From: JAXMAR01 sp046350295
GTDB lineage: Bacteria; Planctomycetota; Planctomycetia; Gemmatales; Gemmataceae
Direction of reading: 5' to 3'
NCBI GenBank assembly: GCA_046350295.1
Contig: JAXMAR010000004.1
Coordinates: 124,001 to 188,000 of the forward strand
DNA length: 64,000 bases
Within the stretch, counting starts at the first letter, position 1; each line of letters starts with the position of its first letter. Both the position numbers and the translations under genes were made by a program. Of this stretch, positions 44,543-55,900 are shown piece by piece. The notes under the pieces were generated by a model. The model did no database searches. It was given only the letters and a program-made list of their open reading frames with translations, and was not told the DNA's origin.

Positions 44543-45097
44543 ATGACCAAGCGGCGGGCGAACGTGTTGGTCGAGGAGAGGCCGGAGGCCAATGGACAGG
44601 CCTCGACGGCCGAGGGGCTGGTGCGTCTATTCAACGAGCTGCGCGACGAGCTCATCAGCACGCTCTACTATGTCCTGGGCAACCGGGACGACGCGTGCGA
44701 CGCCGCTCAGGACGCGTTCGTGAAGTGCTGGAACGCCCGCGGCGAGATCCACAAGGTGCAGAACCTACGCGCCTGGATCTTCCGCGTCTGCTTCAACACC
44801 GCAAAGGACATGCAACGAAGCGCCTGGCATCGCCGCAGCCGGCCGCTCAAGGCGGAGCAATACACCATGGCAGCCCATGACCCGGCGCCGGGCCAGACCG
44901 TCGAACGGCAGGAGACGTTCGAGCGGCTGCGTCAGGCGGTCCACCTGCTGAGGCAGGAAGAGAAAGAGATCTTCCTGCTGCGGCAAAACGGCGATCTCAC
45001 CTACGAACAAATTGCCGAGATGCGCGGCTGCCCGGTGGGGACGGTCAAGACCCAGATGCGCAGCGCCCTGGAGAAACTGCGCAAGGTGCTGGTGTGA
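44543..45097 (+). CDS. ECF-type sigma-70 factor
   Basis: 184 residues, cytosolic. Region 2: LVRLFNELRDELISTLYYVLGNRDDACDAAQDAFVKCWNAR, then LRAWIFRVCFNTAKD. Region 4: LRQAVHLLRQEEKEIFLLRQNGDLTYEQIAEMRGCPVGTVKTQMRSALEKLRKVL. It directly precedes a gene whose N-terminus is a zinc-finger anti-sigma domain, so the pair forms a sigma/anti-sigma switch. The ATG at 44543 is one possible start; the first ~20 residues are not conserved-looking. Confidence 0.9.
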   Translation: MTKRRANVLVEERPEANGQASTAEGLVRLFNELRDELISTLYYVLGNRDDACDAAQDAFVKCWNARGEIHKVQNLRAWIFRVCFNTAKDMQRSAWHRRSRPLKAEQYTMAAHDPAPGQTVERQETFERLRQAVHLLRQEEKEIFLLRQNGDLTYEQIAEMRGCPVGTVKTQMRSALEKLRKVLV

Positions 45098-45195
45098 ATC
45101 CCCCTCCCCTCGATGGGGGAGGGTTGGGGGTGAACCTCCGGGGGCTTGCCCGGCTCGCCGGTCGAAGAAGTCGAAAGATCACGAGTGTCACGCTC

Positions 45196-48100
45196 ATGAC
45201 AAGCTGTAGTCATTGCCGGAAAAACCTCCTGCCGCTGCTTTACGATCTTCTCGATGACGAGGAAGCGCTGGCGCTGCGCGAGCACCTCGATGGCTGTGAC
45301 GCGTGTCAGGGGGCGCTCGAGGATGCGCGCAAGCAGAAGGCCGTGCTGGCCGCGGCGCTCAAGGAGTCATTCCCGGGGATATCGTTCCAGGAGCCCCGGG
45401 AGGGGGAAACTCAGAAAGCGGCGCCCCGGCGCGTGTCGCAGCCGGTGGTCGTGGCCCTTCGCAAGCCGTGGCGCCGGCTGGCGCTCGCGGCCTCGATCGT
45501 CGTCGCCGCTCTCGGCCTGGGGAGCTATCTGGCCTACGACAACTGGCAGACGCATGTCACGGAGTCGGAGGGGGCGGAATCGCGCTTCGCCGCCGCGGAT
45601 CAGAAGCTCAAGGCGGGCCAGCGCAAGCTCGCCGATGACGACGCCCGGCTTCAGGTCGAAATCGACGGCCTGCAAAAAGACATCGCTACCCTGGTGACGA
45701 CCTGGCGTCATGAGAAGGAGAAGACCGTTCGGGCTTTCGAGCAGAACGAGACGCGCGTTCTCATCGACGGCCCCGCGTCTCTCCAGGCGGGCGCCAAGAA
45801 CGAGTTGACCATCGAAGTGAGGCGGCCCGCCGAGACTCTTCCCAGGGCGTCTTTTGGGGCCAAGCCGCTGCATGCCCGGGTCATCAATGCCGAGACCAAG
45901 GATGTGCTGCTCGACAAGGAACTGAGCGGCCCCCGCACCCGCCTCACCTTGCCGCCGGACCTGCCGCTCAAGGCGGGCGCCAGGATCGCGCTCGTCGTCC
46001 AGGGAGAGGACGAGAAGGGGGCGCCCCTGAATGTCGTCGATCACCTGGCCCTGGCCGCGCCTGAGTACGTCACGCACCTGTTCCTCGATCGGCCCATGGC
46101 TCGTCCCGGCGAAACCATTCGCTTCCGCAGCCTGACGCTCGAGCGCTTCAGCCTGAAACCCGCGGAGGAGACGATGCGCCTGCGCTTCGCCCTCAAAGCC
46201 CCCGACGGAAACGTGCTCGCGCAGGCGGAAAAGCCGACGATTATCGTGGACGAGAAGACGAAAGCGCCCATCCTCGGGCCGGATGGCCGGCCCGTGCGGG
46301 GCCTCGCGGTCGGGGAGCTGGTCATTCCGCTCGAGGCGGCGCCGGGGCCCTATGTCGTCGAGGTGGCGGATCTGGAAAACCGCTTCGCCGCCGAGACGCA
46401 AGCGCCTCGCGGTCGAGTCCTGGACGCCCTGCTCCTCAAAGAGCTGCACTTCGACAAGAAGTCCTACGGCCAGGGGGAGGAGGTGACCATCCGCGGCTCG
46501 GGGCGCGGCGCGCGGCCGGAAAGCCGCAGAGGCCTTGCTCCTGCCGTCACCGTGAGTGTGGACGGCGTCCTCGCGTGCACCAGGCGGATGTGAGCGTGGA
46601 TGAGGCGGGTACCGTCACACGTTTTACCTGCCTGGGGCCGTGGCCCGCGGCGACGCTTCGGTCAGCGTCGACTTCGTGGTCGACGGGGTGACGGAATCGA
46701 TCACGTGCCGCTTCCGGTCGTCGTCGATCACGCTCGTGGACTTCATCCGGAGGGGGAACCTGATCGTCGGCGCCGAGTCGGATCTACTTCCAGTGCGAAC
46801 GCCGCTCGGCAAGCCGGCGGATACCGGGTCTGATCATCGACGACAAGGGCAACGTCGCGGCGACGGGCGACGCTGACCGATCCGGAGCCGGGCGTCAGCC
46901 AGGGGATGGGCCTGTTCCAGTTCACGCCGCGAGCCGGCATGCGTTATCGCTTCCGCATCGACACGCCCAAGAAGCTGACCGGCTGCCCGCTGCCCGAGGC
47001 GGTCGCGGATGGCGTCGCGCTGCAGGTTCCCGGCAAGCGCCTTGGACCGCAAGATCGACGTGACCTCTACAGCACACGGGCGCCGCGAACTCCTGGTCGG
47101 CGCCTACCGCCGCGCTGCTCGACCGCGACGGTGAAGGTCGACGCCAAGGAGACCGTCGGCGTCGAGCGTGGACCGCCCGCCTGGCATCGGCGGTGTCTAT
47201 CGCGTCACCGTCTTCGAGAAGGCGGGCGGGCGTTATCTGCCGTTGGCGGAACGGCTCGTTTACAACGACGGTAAGCAGCGGCTCGACATCGGCCTGACCC
47301 GGCCGAGAAGACGCATGGGCCGCGTGCCGGGGCCAAGTACGACATCAGCGTCCGCGACGAGCAAGGGCCTTTGCCCCGAGCATTCTGCTGGTCGCCGTCA
47401 CCGATCTGGGCCTGGTCAAGATGGCGGACGATCGGACCGGCGCGGAGCATGCCGAGTCACTTCGCTCACCAGCGAGGCGCCGGCCGCAAGACCTGGAAAA
47501 CGTGGACGTGCTGCCGGGAGAGCATCCGAAGGCGCCGAGCGCTCGATCTGCTCCTGGGCGTTCATTGGCGCCATTGCCGAGCAGGATCCGGCGGGCTTCC
47601 TCAAGCGGACGTGCGTGGCGGCCTCGACTGTTGCACGGGATGACGCCGGCACGCGCATCGTCGACCTTCACGTGGTCTCGAGCTGGAGAAGGGCGTGAGC
47701 GGCATGCGACCAGTATCTCGAACTGCAGCGCTGGCCGCGAAGGAACGGGCCCTGGAAGTCCGGACGAAACCCGACGAAGAGGTGGCGTCCCTGCAGCAAG
47801 AGCGCGGCGCGCGGCGGCAGAAGCGGACGCCGCCCAGGAGAGCTCGCGGATTATGGCTTGACGCGCCGGGTCGCCTGGCCGTGGTGCTGGGCGTCACTTC
47901 CTTCACCGGCCTCATCGTCGCGCGCTGGGGCCTGGCCGGATCGCCCGCGACGCAGCGGCGACGTCTATGTCATGGCCGGCGCCGCGCGTTGGGCGGGTTG
48001 ATGATCCTCACGTTCGTCGCGGCCCTGCGCGCTTCCTGAACGGCGGCGTTGACCATGCCGCCGCTCACAAGGTGGACGTCGACGTGGCTGGACTGGCGGC

Positions 48101-48990
48101 TCGGCAACAAGGCTTCCCGGGGCGGACATCCCCGTGGGCGAGCCTGTTCCGGCGGGCGGACAGCCGCCAAGTCGGCGGCCGGCGCCAGGCGTGGACGGCG
48201 CCACGCCACCGTCCCGACCGACGCCCGAAGGCTCATGCTCTGGCGCCGGTGGACCCAAACCGGTCAAGCGCCACGAAGCCACCCCTCAAGACGCGCAGGC
48301 GGCGGTTTTTCTGGGTTCAGCGGCGGCTTCATGCCGGACGCGGGAGGCAGGGGGCGGGCGCCACCGTTACCTCGGCGCCCGGCTTTTTGACGGCGCCCCT
48401 CCTTCCTTTCCCTGTGCCGGGCATGCTTCCCGGCGGCATGTCGCCGGGCGTCGGCGGTATGCCGGCGACGCCCTACTCGCCACCGGCGCCACCGCCGCCC
48501 CTGGCCGCCGCCGGTTACCGCGGCGCCCGGCCATACCGCCTCCGCCCGGCCCCGCCGGTGGAGGGGCCGGTGTGCGGGTCCTGGCGGTATGTCCGGAGGC
48601 TTTGCCGCGCCGCTTCCGGCGTCGACGCCGCGAATGATCGCCGACGGATCGCCTGCTGACGCGGGCCTGACCGGCAAGCGCCGCGAAGGGTACGCCCGCC
48701 CGTCCCACCGAACCCGTGAAGATCGAGCCGCTCAGTGCTCCTGCTGAACTGCTGCCGCGTGACGGCAGGTTCGGCTTTGCGCGCAGCACGAGTTCTTCCG
48801 CGAGCCTGCTCCTGAACTGCTCGATCCCCTGTGTCCTGCGCGAGTACGCCCACGTCCCGGCGTCCGCTCCGACCAGGCCGAAGTCCTCTTGTGGCGGCCC
48901 GTCGCTGTCGCGCCTGACGGCAGGGCCAGTCGAGTTCGCCTCCGACCTCATCACCACCTATGAGATGCACCATCTGCCACGGCCCCACCG
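45196..48990 (+). CDS. Anti-sigma zinc finger fused to MG2 macroglobulin-like protein (many frameshifts)
   Basis: The start at 45196 gives TSCSHCRKNLLPLLYDLLDDEEALALREHLDGCDACQGALED, a zf-HC2 anti-sigma domain (H-x3-C-x2-C type), then a membrane helix (LALAASIVVAALGLGSYLAY), a coiled coil (~150-200) and MG2-type Ig domains (VTHLFLDRPMARPGETIRFRSLTLERFSL). This frame ends at 46593. Later family pieces are visible in changing frames: LFQFTPRAGMRYRFRIDTPKKLTG, GGVYRVTVFEKAGGRYLPLAERLVYNDGK, LENVDVLPGEHPKA and, near 48830-48960, YAHV...L-x-WRPVAVAPDG. The original protein would exceed 1200 residues, periplasmic, sensing envelope state for the sigma factor upstream. More than six indels; the right end is approximate. 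Confidence 0.65.
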
Positions 48991-49140
48991 GCCGGCTCGG
49001 CGGCCGCTCCTTCTTGCTGCCGATGGCGAAGTAGACTCGTTCGACACACTTGAAAAAGCGGCGCCAAAGCCCCGGCGCCGCTTTTGCTATAATGCCTTGG
49101 AGCCAGCCCATTCCCGGGCGCAACCAGGGAGGTCAAACCA

Positions 49141-49770
49141 TGAAGCACATCCTTCGCTCGGCCTTCGTCGCGGCCCTCTTGTGGTTCGGCACGGCCGGCG
49201 TCGCCCAGGCCCAGGTCTGGGTCCGCGCTCCGTTCGTCCGGGTCGGCGTCGGTCCCGGCGTCTACGTGCGGGCCCCGTTCGTCAACCTTTACATTCCGAC
49301 TGGGGACCGCTACTACTACGGCGGTACCGGCATGTATGCCCCCGGGTACTACGGCCCGGGCGTGATCTACGGCGAGCCGCGCGTCACGATGCCACCGGCG
49401 GACGGCTCAACCGGCCCGCCGCCGTCGTTCACCGCGCCGACGCCGAAGATCATCGAGAGTCCCCGCGCCGCCCAGGAGAAGGAACTGCCCAAAACGCCTC
49501 GAGACGCCGGACGACCTGCCCCCCGCGAAGTGGCGGCGGAACGCCGAGCGTCGACGCCTTCGTCAAGACGTTCGCCGCGCGGCGGCAGCTGGGCCGAGCT
49601 GAAAGCTGTTGAATCCTGGTAACCAAGACGCCGACGACCGCGGCTTCAGCCGCTGCCGGAGGGAACGCCCAAGAGCGTCGAGTACCGCGGCAATACCCTG
49701 GAGTTCCGCTACGGCCCGCAGCTTCGTCCGCATCGAGTTCGACAAGGACGGGGCGCTGGTGACGACGGCG
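49141..49770 (+). CDS. Secreted unknown protein of planctomycete type (frameshifts)
   Basis: Strong start: AGGGAGG eight bases before the ATG at 49141 and a signal peptide MKHILRSAFVAALLWFGTAGVAQA. The mature start is Val/Gly/Tyr-rich (VWVRAPFVRVGVGPGVYVRAPFVNLYIP, YYYGGTGMYAPGYYGPG). The C-terminal block SVEYRGNTLEFRYGP then RFVRIEFDKDGALVTT is split over several frames after ~49480, by at least three indels. The function is not known; small secreted proteins of this make-up are common in Gemmata-like genomes. Confidence 0.6.
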
Positions 49771-49792
49771 AATCCGGCGTGCAGATGCTGCG

Positions 49793-49880
49793 GTAGGTCC
49801 GGCGAGCTGGAGCCGGACCTGGCGTGTGAACAGTCGGGAAGCAGTCGTTTCCACGCCCGCCCCCGCTCGGCTCGCGGGGG
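49793..49880. repeat. Dispersed intergenic repeat (GTAGGTCCGGCGAGC type), copy 2
   Basis: Same sequence as 31076-31160 with a few changes: GTAGGTCCGGCGAGC..GAGCCGGACCTGGCGTG, a ~40-base spacer, and CCCCCGCTCGGCTCG. Confidence 0.6.
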
Positions 49881-49889
49881 GTGAGCGTT

Positions 49890-51281
49890 TCTTTGTTGCA
49901 GAGCAGATGTTCTCGCTGCCGCCGCGCGACCAAAAAGGTCCCACTGCGTGGTCTCGCTGCGGAATAGCGCAGGTGGCACATGTCGTTGGTACCACCGCGC
50001 CGCATGCCAGCCAGTTTCAGGGCGCTGGCCCACCACGGTCTTACAGGCTGACTGACAGAAATGGAGCCGATGCACCAGCCATTGGCCAAGTACGTCGGGT
50101 AGTCCATGTGGTGAGGTTGCTCCTCACGTAGCCGAGTGTGACCTCATACTGTTCTCGTACAGCCGGTTTTCGCGGGGGCAACTCCAGCTTTTCCAGTTCC
50201 CCGAGTGGCTGCCTGGCCGCCTCCATGCTTCAGAGTGCGGAACATGATGTCATTAGCCCTGACGCCGATCCTCGTCGACCGGATACAAAGCCTTGCTCAA
50301 CTCCCCCCAGGTATTCGGTAACGCGCCAGAAATCGAGGATCAGCACCAAGTCGCGGGGAGTTCTCCCGCAGTCACGCCATTGCCGCCGTCGGTCAGATCA
50401 CCGATCCACTGCTCCGCACGGTTCATCCCCACCTGGCCCCCTGGCGACGCAGTTGCAGGCCGAGTTCGTCCAGGTCATACAAGCCCGCCAAGTAACGCGC
50501 TTGCATTTTCGTTCGGACGGGCGGCCGATGCGGATGACCCAGAGGCAGGTCGGGGACCGGGGTTGAATATCATCGCTACATACGGCATCCGTCCGGCCGC
50601 GCCTCCGCCAAACGCCTGCTGCCGCACGCCCGTCGCGTCGATGCTCGCGTAGGGCGCACGCAGGCCTCGCGTCCTTGTGCCAATCCCACGGCGTCGGTCC
50701 GCCCAGCACCTTCTTCTCCAGGAGCGGGTCCGGTCCAGACGCCGGCCTGCCGCTTCACTGGTCCGCTGCACCGTCGACTCCGATAGCCGCAACGCCGCCA
50801 GCTTCGGCAGCGCCTTCGCCGCGGCCTTCGAAGCTGTTGCAGAGCTGCTCCCGCCAACGTCGTCAACTCCTCCGCCGCCGGCGTGAGCGCTTGGCCGTCA
50901 GCCCAACCTCCTGATCCCAGGCGTCAGGCCGCCGCAACGATGGCAATAGCAGTAGCGCGGGCGAAAGCAGATGGGACCCAGGATGCTCAACGGCCGCAGC
51001 CGACGATATCCCTGAAACTCAGCGGTCTGGCCGCAGTGTGGACAGGTCACTCCCCGATCCTTGATAGCCGTTTTTTTCGCGCAGATGCTCTTCGTAAACC
51101 TTGGCTCCCACCCGCAAGAGAATGTCGCGTACCCTGAAACTCGGTCTTGCCAAACAGCTTCTTCATCCGGCTTGCCCACCATAAAGCGCCAGCGGCGATC
51201 TCCTTCTTACATCGCCTGCCGAATTCTGGCTTCGAGCTCTTTGGCTTCCTGTTCTTGAGCGGGGGTAAGATGCGTGTCCAC
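49890..51281 (-). pseudogene. ISKra4-family transposase, heavily frameshifted
   Basis: This reads leftward from the GTG at 51281 (VDTHLTPAQEQEAKELEARIRQAM), with AAGGAG ten bases upstream. Family pieces in order, in all three frames: EIAAGALWWASRM, the zinc-ribbon TCPHCGQTAEFQGYRRLRPLSILGPI...YCYCHRCGG, KKVLGGPTPWDW-type, YASIDATGVRQQAFGGGAAGRMPYVAMIFNP, LVLILDFWRVTEYLG, and the end VEAACKTVVGQRLK, GMRRGGTNDMCHLR. It belongs to a different subgroup from the element at 9785. Its right-hand surroundings (51290-51430) are AT-richer and may hold an end of the element. The left edge is approximate. Confidence 0.75.
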
Positions 51282-51438
51282 GAGGTGTTGTCTCCTTGGC
51301 GCCGATCCCCCAATCCTTTCCGGCACTGGCTTGTGTACAAACATTCCACCAACTTTTCAGCTGCCCACCCGCTCGCGGGGCCTACGTGCTTTCCGTCTTG
51401 GCGCGAACCTGCGATTGTTTACAATACACCTCATCTGA

Positions 51439-51511
51439 GGGCGCTTAACTCAGCGGCTAGAGTGCCATCCTCACACGGTGGAAGTCACTGGTTCGAATCC
51501 AGTAGCGCCCA
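51439..51511 (+). tRNA. tRNA-Val (CAC)
   Basis: A complete cloverleaf of 73 bases. The acceptor arms GGGCGCT and AGCGCCC pair perfectly; the D arm is ACTC/GAGT; the anticodon arm is CCATC/GGTGG around the loop CTCACAC (anticodon CAC, valine); the T arm is ACTGG/CCAGT around TTCGAAT; the discriminator base is A. The CCA end is not encoded. Confidence 0.93.
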
Positions 51512-51596
51512 TTCTCCCCGGAGTTCCTCCGGCCATTCGCTATCAATCCATGCAATCCGCTATGCGGAGGTTCGTTGCCGCGCCTCTTGCAGTGGA

Positions 51597-51935
51597 TCAA
51601 AACACTGTTGGACTCGGGTTCTCGAACTCGGTGTTGAGCATGAACTCGCGAAAGGTCTTCGCCGTCTGGGCGAGCTCCGAAGGGGCAAACACGAAGAGCG
51701 TTACGATGTCGCGCTGGGTCTCCGGGGGAAGCTTGTCGATCTGCTCCTCGACCAGGGCGTCCCGCTTCTCACGAGGCATCCCCTCGAACCGAGGGTCGAT
51801 CACACGCACCCGGATAGACGCGGAGTTGTAGCGGTAGGCGTCTACCTGTCCAAAGTGCGGCCGTAGCCGATCCTCGACCATCCGCGTTTCGGCCGTGCGT
51901 TTTTCTTCCCAGGCAGGCGCGGAAATCGTCGTCAT
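51597..51935 (-). CDS. Unknown partner of the HEPN protein
   Basis: 112 residues, cytosolic, begins MTTISAPAWEEKRTAETRMVEDRLRPHFGQVDAYRYNSASIRVRVIDPRF. The family is not recognised. The pattern suggests a small alpha/beta domain with a helix EKRDALVEEQIDKLPPETQRDIVTLFVF. Its ATG at 51935 overlaps the TGA of the HEPN gene (ATGA), so both are made together and probably act together. HEPN proteins often pair with a nucleotidyltransferase antitoxin; this partner has no MNT motif (GSxARG), so it would be another kind of partner. Confidence 0.65.
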   Translation of the reverse strand: MTTISAPAWEEKRTAETRMVEDRLRPHFGQVDAYRYNSASIRVRVIDPRFEGMPREKRDALVEEQIDKLPPETQRDIVTLFVFAPSELAQTAKTFREFMLNTEFENPSPTVF

Positions 51936-52345
51936 GTTAGCTGCCCCTTCACCCAATCGTAGATCGCATTTGCCGTGGTCAGGAGTCCGTTCGTCTCGCC
52001 GGTGTCCTTGCGCCCAATCTCATAGCGCAGGCCAGTGCCCCAATCAAACCGACGCATCCGCTTAGCCAATTCCGGCGTGAGTTCAACCCCTCGCTCCTTC
52101 AACTGCGCGAGGAGGTTTTCCTTGTCGTGATAGATCGCTCCGTGAGTCAACTTGTAGTAGATAGCGTCGCGAGCGACTCCGGCAGGCGTCTTCTCCAGGA
52201 TAAGCGCTTTCAAGGAACACTCGACCGAATACCCACCGATGTATTGAGCCTCCAAGGTCAAGCGCAGCTTGTCCATGATCTGCTCGGCGGCGTCGAGACG
52301 CTGCCGAGCCACCTTCAAGAAATCCCGAGGGGTCGTCGGCTGCAT
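51932..52345 (-). CDS. HEPN-domain protein
   Basis: About 137 residues. The start MQPTTPRDFLKVARQRLDAAEQIMDKL at 52345 (the ATG is followed directly by the first conserved helix). Then comes YIGGYSVECSLKALILEKTP, the typical helix of HEPN proteins with a Y/A-E-C-x-LK pattern. A middle stretch KLTHGAIYHDKENLLAQLKERG and a final FDWGTGLRYEIGRK...YDWVKGQL follow. The RNase-type Rx4-6H motif is not obvious, so it may be a binding rather than a cleaving HEPN. It is translationally coupled to the downstream gene. It lies ~420 bases from tRNA-Val. Confidence 0.72.
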   Translation of the reverse strand: MQPTTPRDFLKVARQRLDAAEQIMDKLRLTLEAQYIGGYSVECSLKALILEKTPAGVARDAIYYKLTHGAIYHDKENLLAQLKERGVELTPELAKRMRRFDWGTGLRYEIGRKDTGETNGLLTTANAIYDWVKGQLT

Positions 52346-52471
52346 CGCGCCGCTCTCCAAATCGGCCCGCCGACGTGTATTATCTCGTTGAGGATAAGCG
52401 CCTACAAGGGCGATCCGCTTCGCTTCGGACCGGGCCAATCGGGCGAGATCCCGTAGCGACCATTCCCCTAT

Positions 52472-52870
52472 TCACTTCTTGAACTCCTCCTCCGGCGGCC
52501 GCGGCGGTTTCTTGCCGAACTTCGCCTCGTACATCGCTTCGTACTTCGCGTAGAGCTTCGGGTCGCACTTGAAGCACTGCGATTGGGCGCGATCGTGGAT
52601 CTTGCACCAGTCTCCCGCGTCCTTGTATTTCTTCTTCGCGTCCTCCTCCGACATGCAGATGCTGCACAGGTGCTCGGGCATGCCGTGCTCGTCGCACCAC
52701 CAGCCGTGCCCGGTCTCCTTCTCGTCCTTCTTGTTCTTGTCGTCCCCCTTCTTGGCGACCTTCTCCCCCTCTTTCTTGTCGCCTTCCTTCTGACTGCAGC
52801 CCGTCACGCTGAAAGTGAAAACCGCGGCGGCACAGAGCCCGAAGACGCCGGACCACTTGAGAATCGTCAT
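52472..52870 (-). CDS. Cys/His-rich lipoprotein of the efflux operon
   Basis: 132 residues. The lipoprotein signal ends FTFSVTGCSQ, so it is lipid-anchored. A Lys-rich linker follows, then WWCDEHGMPEHLCSIC, DWCKIHDRAQSQCFKCDPKLY. The pattern C-(D/E)-EHG-x-PE-x2-C-x2-C and C-K-x-HDR recurs in the adaptor protein of the same operon (57863-56209), so both probably bind the same metal outside the cytoplasm. It is the last gene of the minus-strand operon, 30 bases after the pump gene. Confidence 0.8.
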   Translation of the reverse strand: MTILKWSGVFGLCAAAVFTFSVTGCSQKEGDKKEGEKVAKKGDDKNKKDEKETGHGWWCDEHGMPEHLCSICMSEEDAKKKYKDAGDWCKIHDRAQSQCFKCDPKLYAKYEAMYEAKFGKKPPRPPEEEFKK

Positions 52871-52900
52871 CGCTTCCTCCTGGTTAGAAATCTCGCGGGA

Positions 52901-55900
52901 TCAAACGGAAACCGGCTCCCTGTCGCGCCGAGCGTCCGGCTCGGCCGGGGCCTCTTCCTTATCAACGGGCGACTGGAACACCACGTACAGTACACGCACG
53001 ACGAAGAGCGACATCACCATCGCGCTTATGACGCCGCCGATCACGACCGTCGCCAGCGGCCGCTGCACCTCGGCGCCCATGCCGGTACTGAATGCCATCG
53101 GCACGAAGCCGAGGCTGGCGACCAGCGTCGTCATCAAGACGGGCCGCAGCCGCGTCACCGCCGCCTGGCGCACCGCCTCGTCCAGCGGCGTCCCCTTGCG
53201 CCTTAGCTGGCGGATGTAGGAGACCAGGATCATGTCATCGAGGACGGCGACGCCGGACATGGCGATGAAGCCGATGGCGGCCGAGATCGAGAAGGGCATG
53301 CCGCGGACCCAGAGGGCAATGATGCCGCCGACCGCCCCAAACGGGACTGCCGTGAAGACGCGCAGCATGTCGATGAAGTTGCCATACGTCAGGTAGAGCA
53401 GACCGCAGATGAGCAGGGCGGCGATGGGGATGACGATCAAGAGCCGGTTGCGGGCGCTGATCAGGTGCTCCCACTGCCCGCCGAACTCCAGATGATAGCG
53501 CTCGGAAGGCATGCGCACTTCTTTCTCGAGCCTTTTTGTCGCTTCCTTGACGAAGCCGCCGAGGTCGCGGCCGCGGACGTTGACCGATACGGTGATGCGG
53601 CGCCGGCCCCACTCGCGGGTCACGGTCGACGGGCTGTTCTCGAGCACCTCGACGGTGGCGAGCGTCGACAGCGGCAGCCTCTCCCCCTTGGCGGTGATGA
53701 TCGGCATCTCCTTGAGCAGGTCCCGCGCGTCCTGCGCGCTCTTGCCCAGGCCGCGGTAGTCCTCCGGCAGGCGCACGACCAGGGGGAAGCGATAATCCCC
53801 TTCGACGACCTCGCTCAGCCGGGTTCCGGCCAGGGCTTCGACCACGTCGAGCACGATCTGGGCGGAGAGGCCGTGCCGGGCCAGGACATCGGGCTTCACC
53901 TTGACCTGGAGGATCGCCAGGCCGGTGAGCGGCTCGACATTGACGTCGGCGGCGCCGTCGATCGACTTGAGGACCTTCTCGATCTCGGCCGCCTTTGTTT
54001 GCAGGGTCTTGATGTCGTCGCCGAAGAGCTTGACCGCCAGGTCGGCGCGGGCGCCGGAGGTCATCTCGTCGATGCGCTGCTTGATCGGCTGCGAGAAGGC
54101 GAAGCGGGCGCCGCGGATCGTCTGGATTTCCTTCTCGATCTGCTCGGTCAGCTCGGCCTGGGTCGCCGCTTTCGTCCAGCGGCTACGCGGATAGAGGCTG
54201 ATGAAGATGTCCGTCTCCTCCACCCCCATCGGATCGGTGGCGATCTCCGCCGAGCCGACCCGGCTCCAGATGTGCCGCACCTCGTCCGGGAACGCCTTGA
54301 GGATCGCCTGCTCGATGCGCGTGTTCTCCTCGATGGAGCGCTCGATCGGCGTGTCCGGCAATCGGACCACGCCCATCACGATGGCGCCCTCGGAAAGCGT
54401 GGGGACGAACTCCGAGCCGAGGCTGGGGGCGATGCCGAAATCGCTGTCGATCGCGCCGAAGGTGAGAAAGCGGGGGCCGAACGTCACAAAGAGGATGAGG
54501 GCCGCGACGCCCAGCACCGTCTTCTTGTACTTCATCGAGAAACGCAGGATGGGATTGTGGATGGCGTGAGCGATGCGCATGAAGAGGGGCTCGCGCTCGG
54601 CGATCTTGCGGGGCAAGAGGAAGCTGGCGAGCACCGGCATCAGCGTCATCGACAGGACCATCGATCCGGCCAGGGCGCAGATGACGGTCAGCGCCATGGG
54701 CCGGAACATCTTCCCTTCGACGCCTTCCAGCGTCAGGATCGGCAGGTAGACGATCATGATGATCAGCTCGCCGAAGAGCGTGGGCTTGCGCACCTCGACG
54801 GCGGCGTCGCGGATCACTTCGAGCTTCGTCCTGCTTTTGTCCCCTTCGGCCAGGTGGCGCACGCAGTTCTCGACCATGACGACGGAGCTATCGACGATCA
54901 TGCCGAAGTCGATGGCGCCCAGGCTCAGGAGGCTGGCGGCGATGCCGAAGCGGAGCATGCCGGTGAAGGCGAACAGCATCGACAGCGGGATGGCCAGCGC
55001 GACGATGAAGGCCGCGCGTAGATTGCCCAGGAACAGGAACAGCACGGCGACGACCAGGAGCCCCGCCTCGAAGAGGTTGCCGCGCACGGTGTCGATGACG
55101 AAATCGACCAGCTCGGTGCGGTCGTAGACCGGCTCGACCTCGACGTGCTTGGGCAACCCCGCCTTCACCTCCGCCAGCTTCTGCTTGAGGGCATGGGTCA
55201 CCTCGTGGCTGTTCTCCCCCATCAGCATGAAGCCGAGCCCGAGCACGACCTCGCCTTTGCCGTCGGCCGTGACGGCGCCGCGGCGGACCTCGTGACCGAT
55301 GACCACGTCCGCGACGTCGCGCACCTTGATCAGGACGCCTTCTCTCCGTGGTCGCGACCGCGATGTCCGCGATGTCGTCGACCGTGCTCGCGCGGCCGAC
55401 GCCGCACCAGCAGCATTTCGCGGCCGCGCAGCGTTGCCGCCGCCGACGTTCTTGTTGTTCTGCGCACCGCGTCGAGCACCTGCTCGAACGTGATCTTGTG
55501 CCGCTCGAGTTCTTCGGGTCGGCGCGGACCTGGAATTGCTTCTCGAAGCCGCCCCGAGCTTCACCTCCGCGACGCCGCGCCGTGCGCTTGGGGCTTGATG
55601 ACCCAGTCCTGGAGCGTGCGGCTTGGTCAGGTCCTTTTCGGCGCCCGTGACGACGTAGTGGAGCACTTCCCCCAGACCGGTGGCGACCAGGCCCATGCGC
55701 GTCGCTCGATCCCTCGGCAGGACGACGGTGGTGAGCCGTTCGTTGACGACCTGGCGGGCGAAGTAGATGTCGACGTCGTCGTCGAAAGTGATGACCACCT
55801 GCGACAGGCCGAACTTGGAGATGGAGCGCAGGCTCTCCAGGCGCGGCAAACCGCTCAACGCCTGCTCGACGGGGAAGGTGATCTGCTGCTCGATCTCTTC

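Noticed and set aside
51439..52345. Integrative element inserted at tRNA-Val.
   Set aside because: No integrase gene follows and no repeat of the tRNA 3' end was found within the window.
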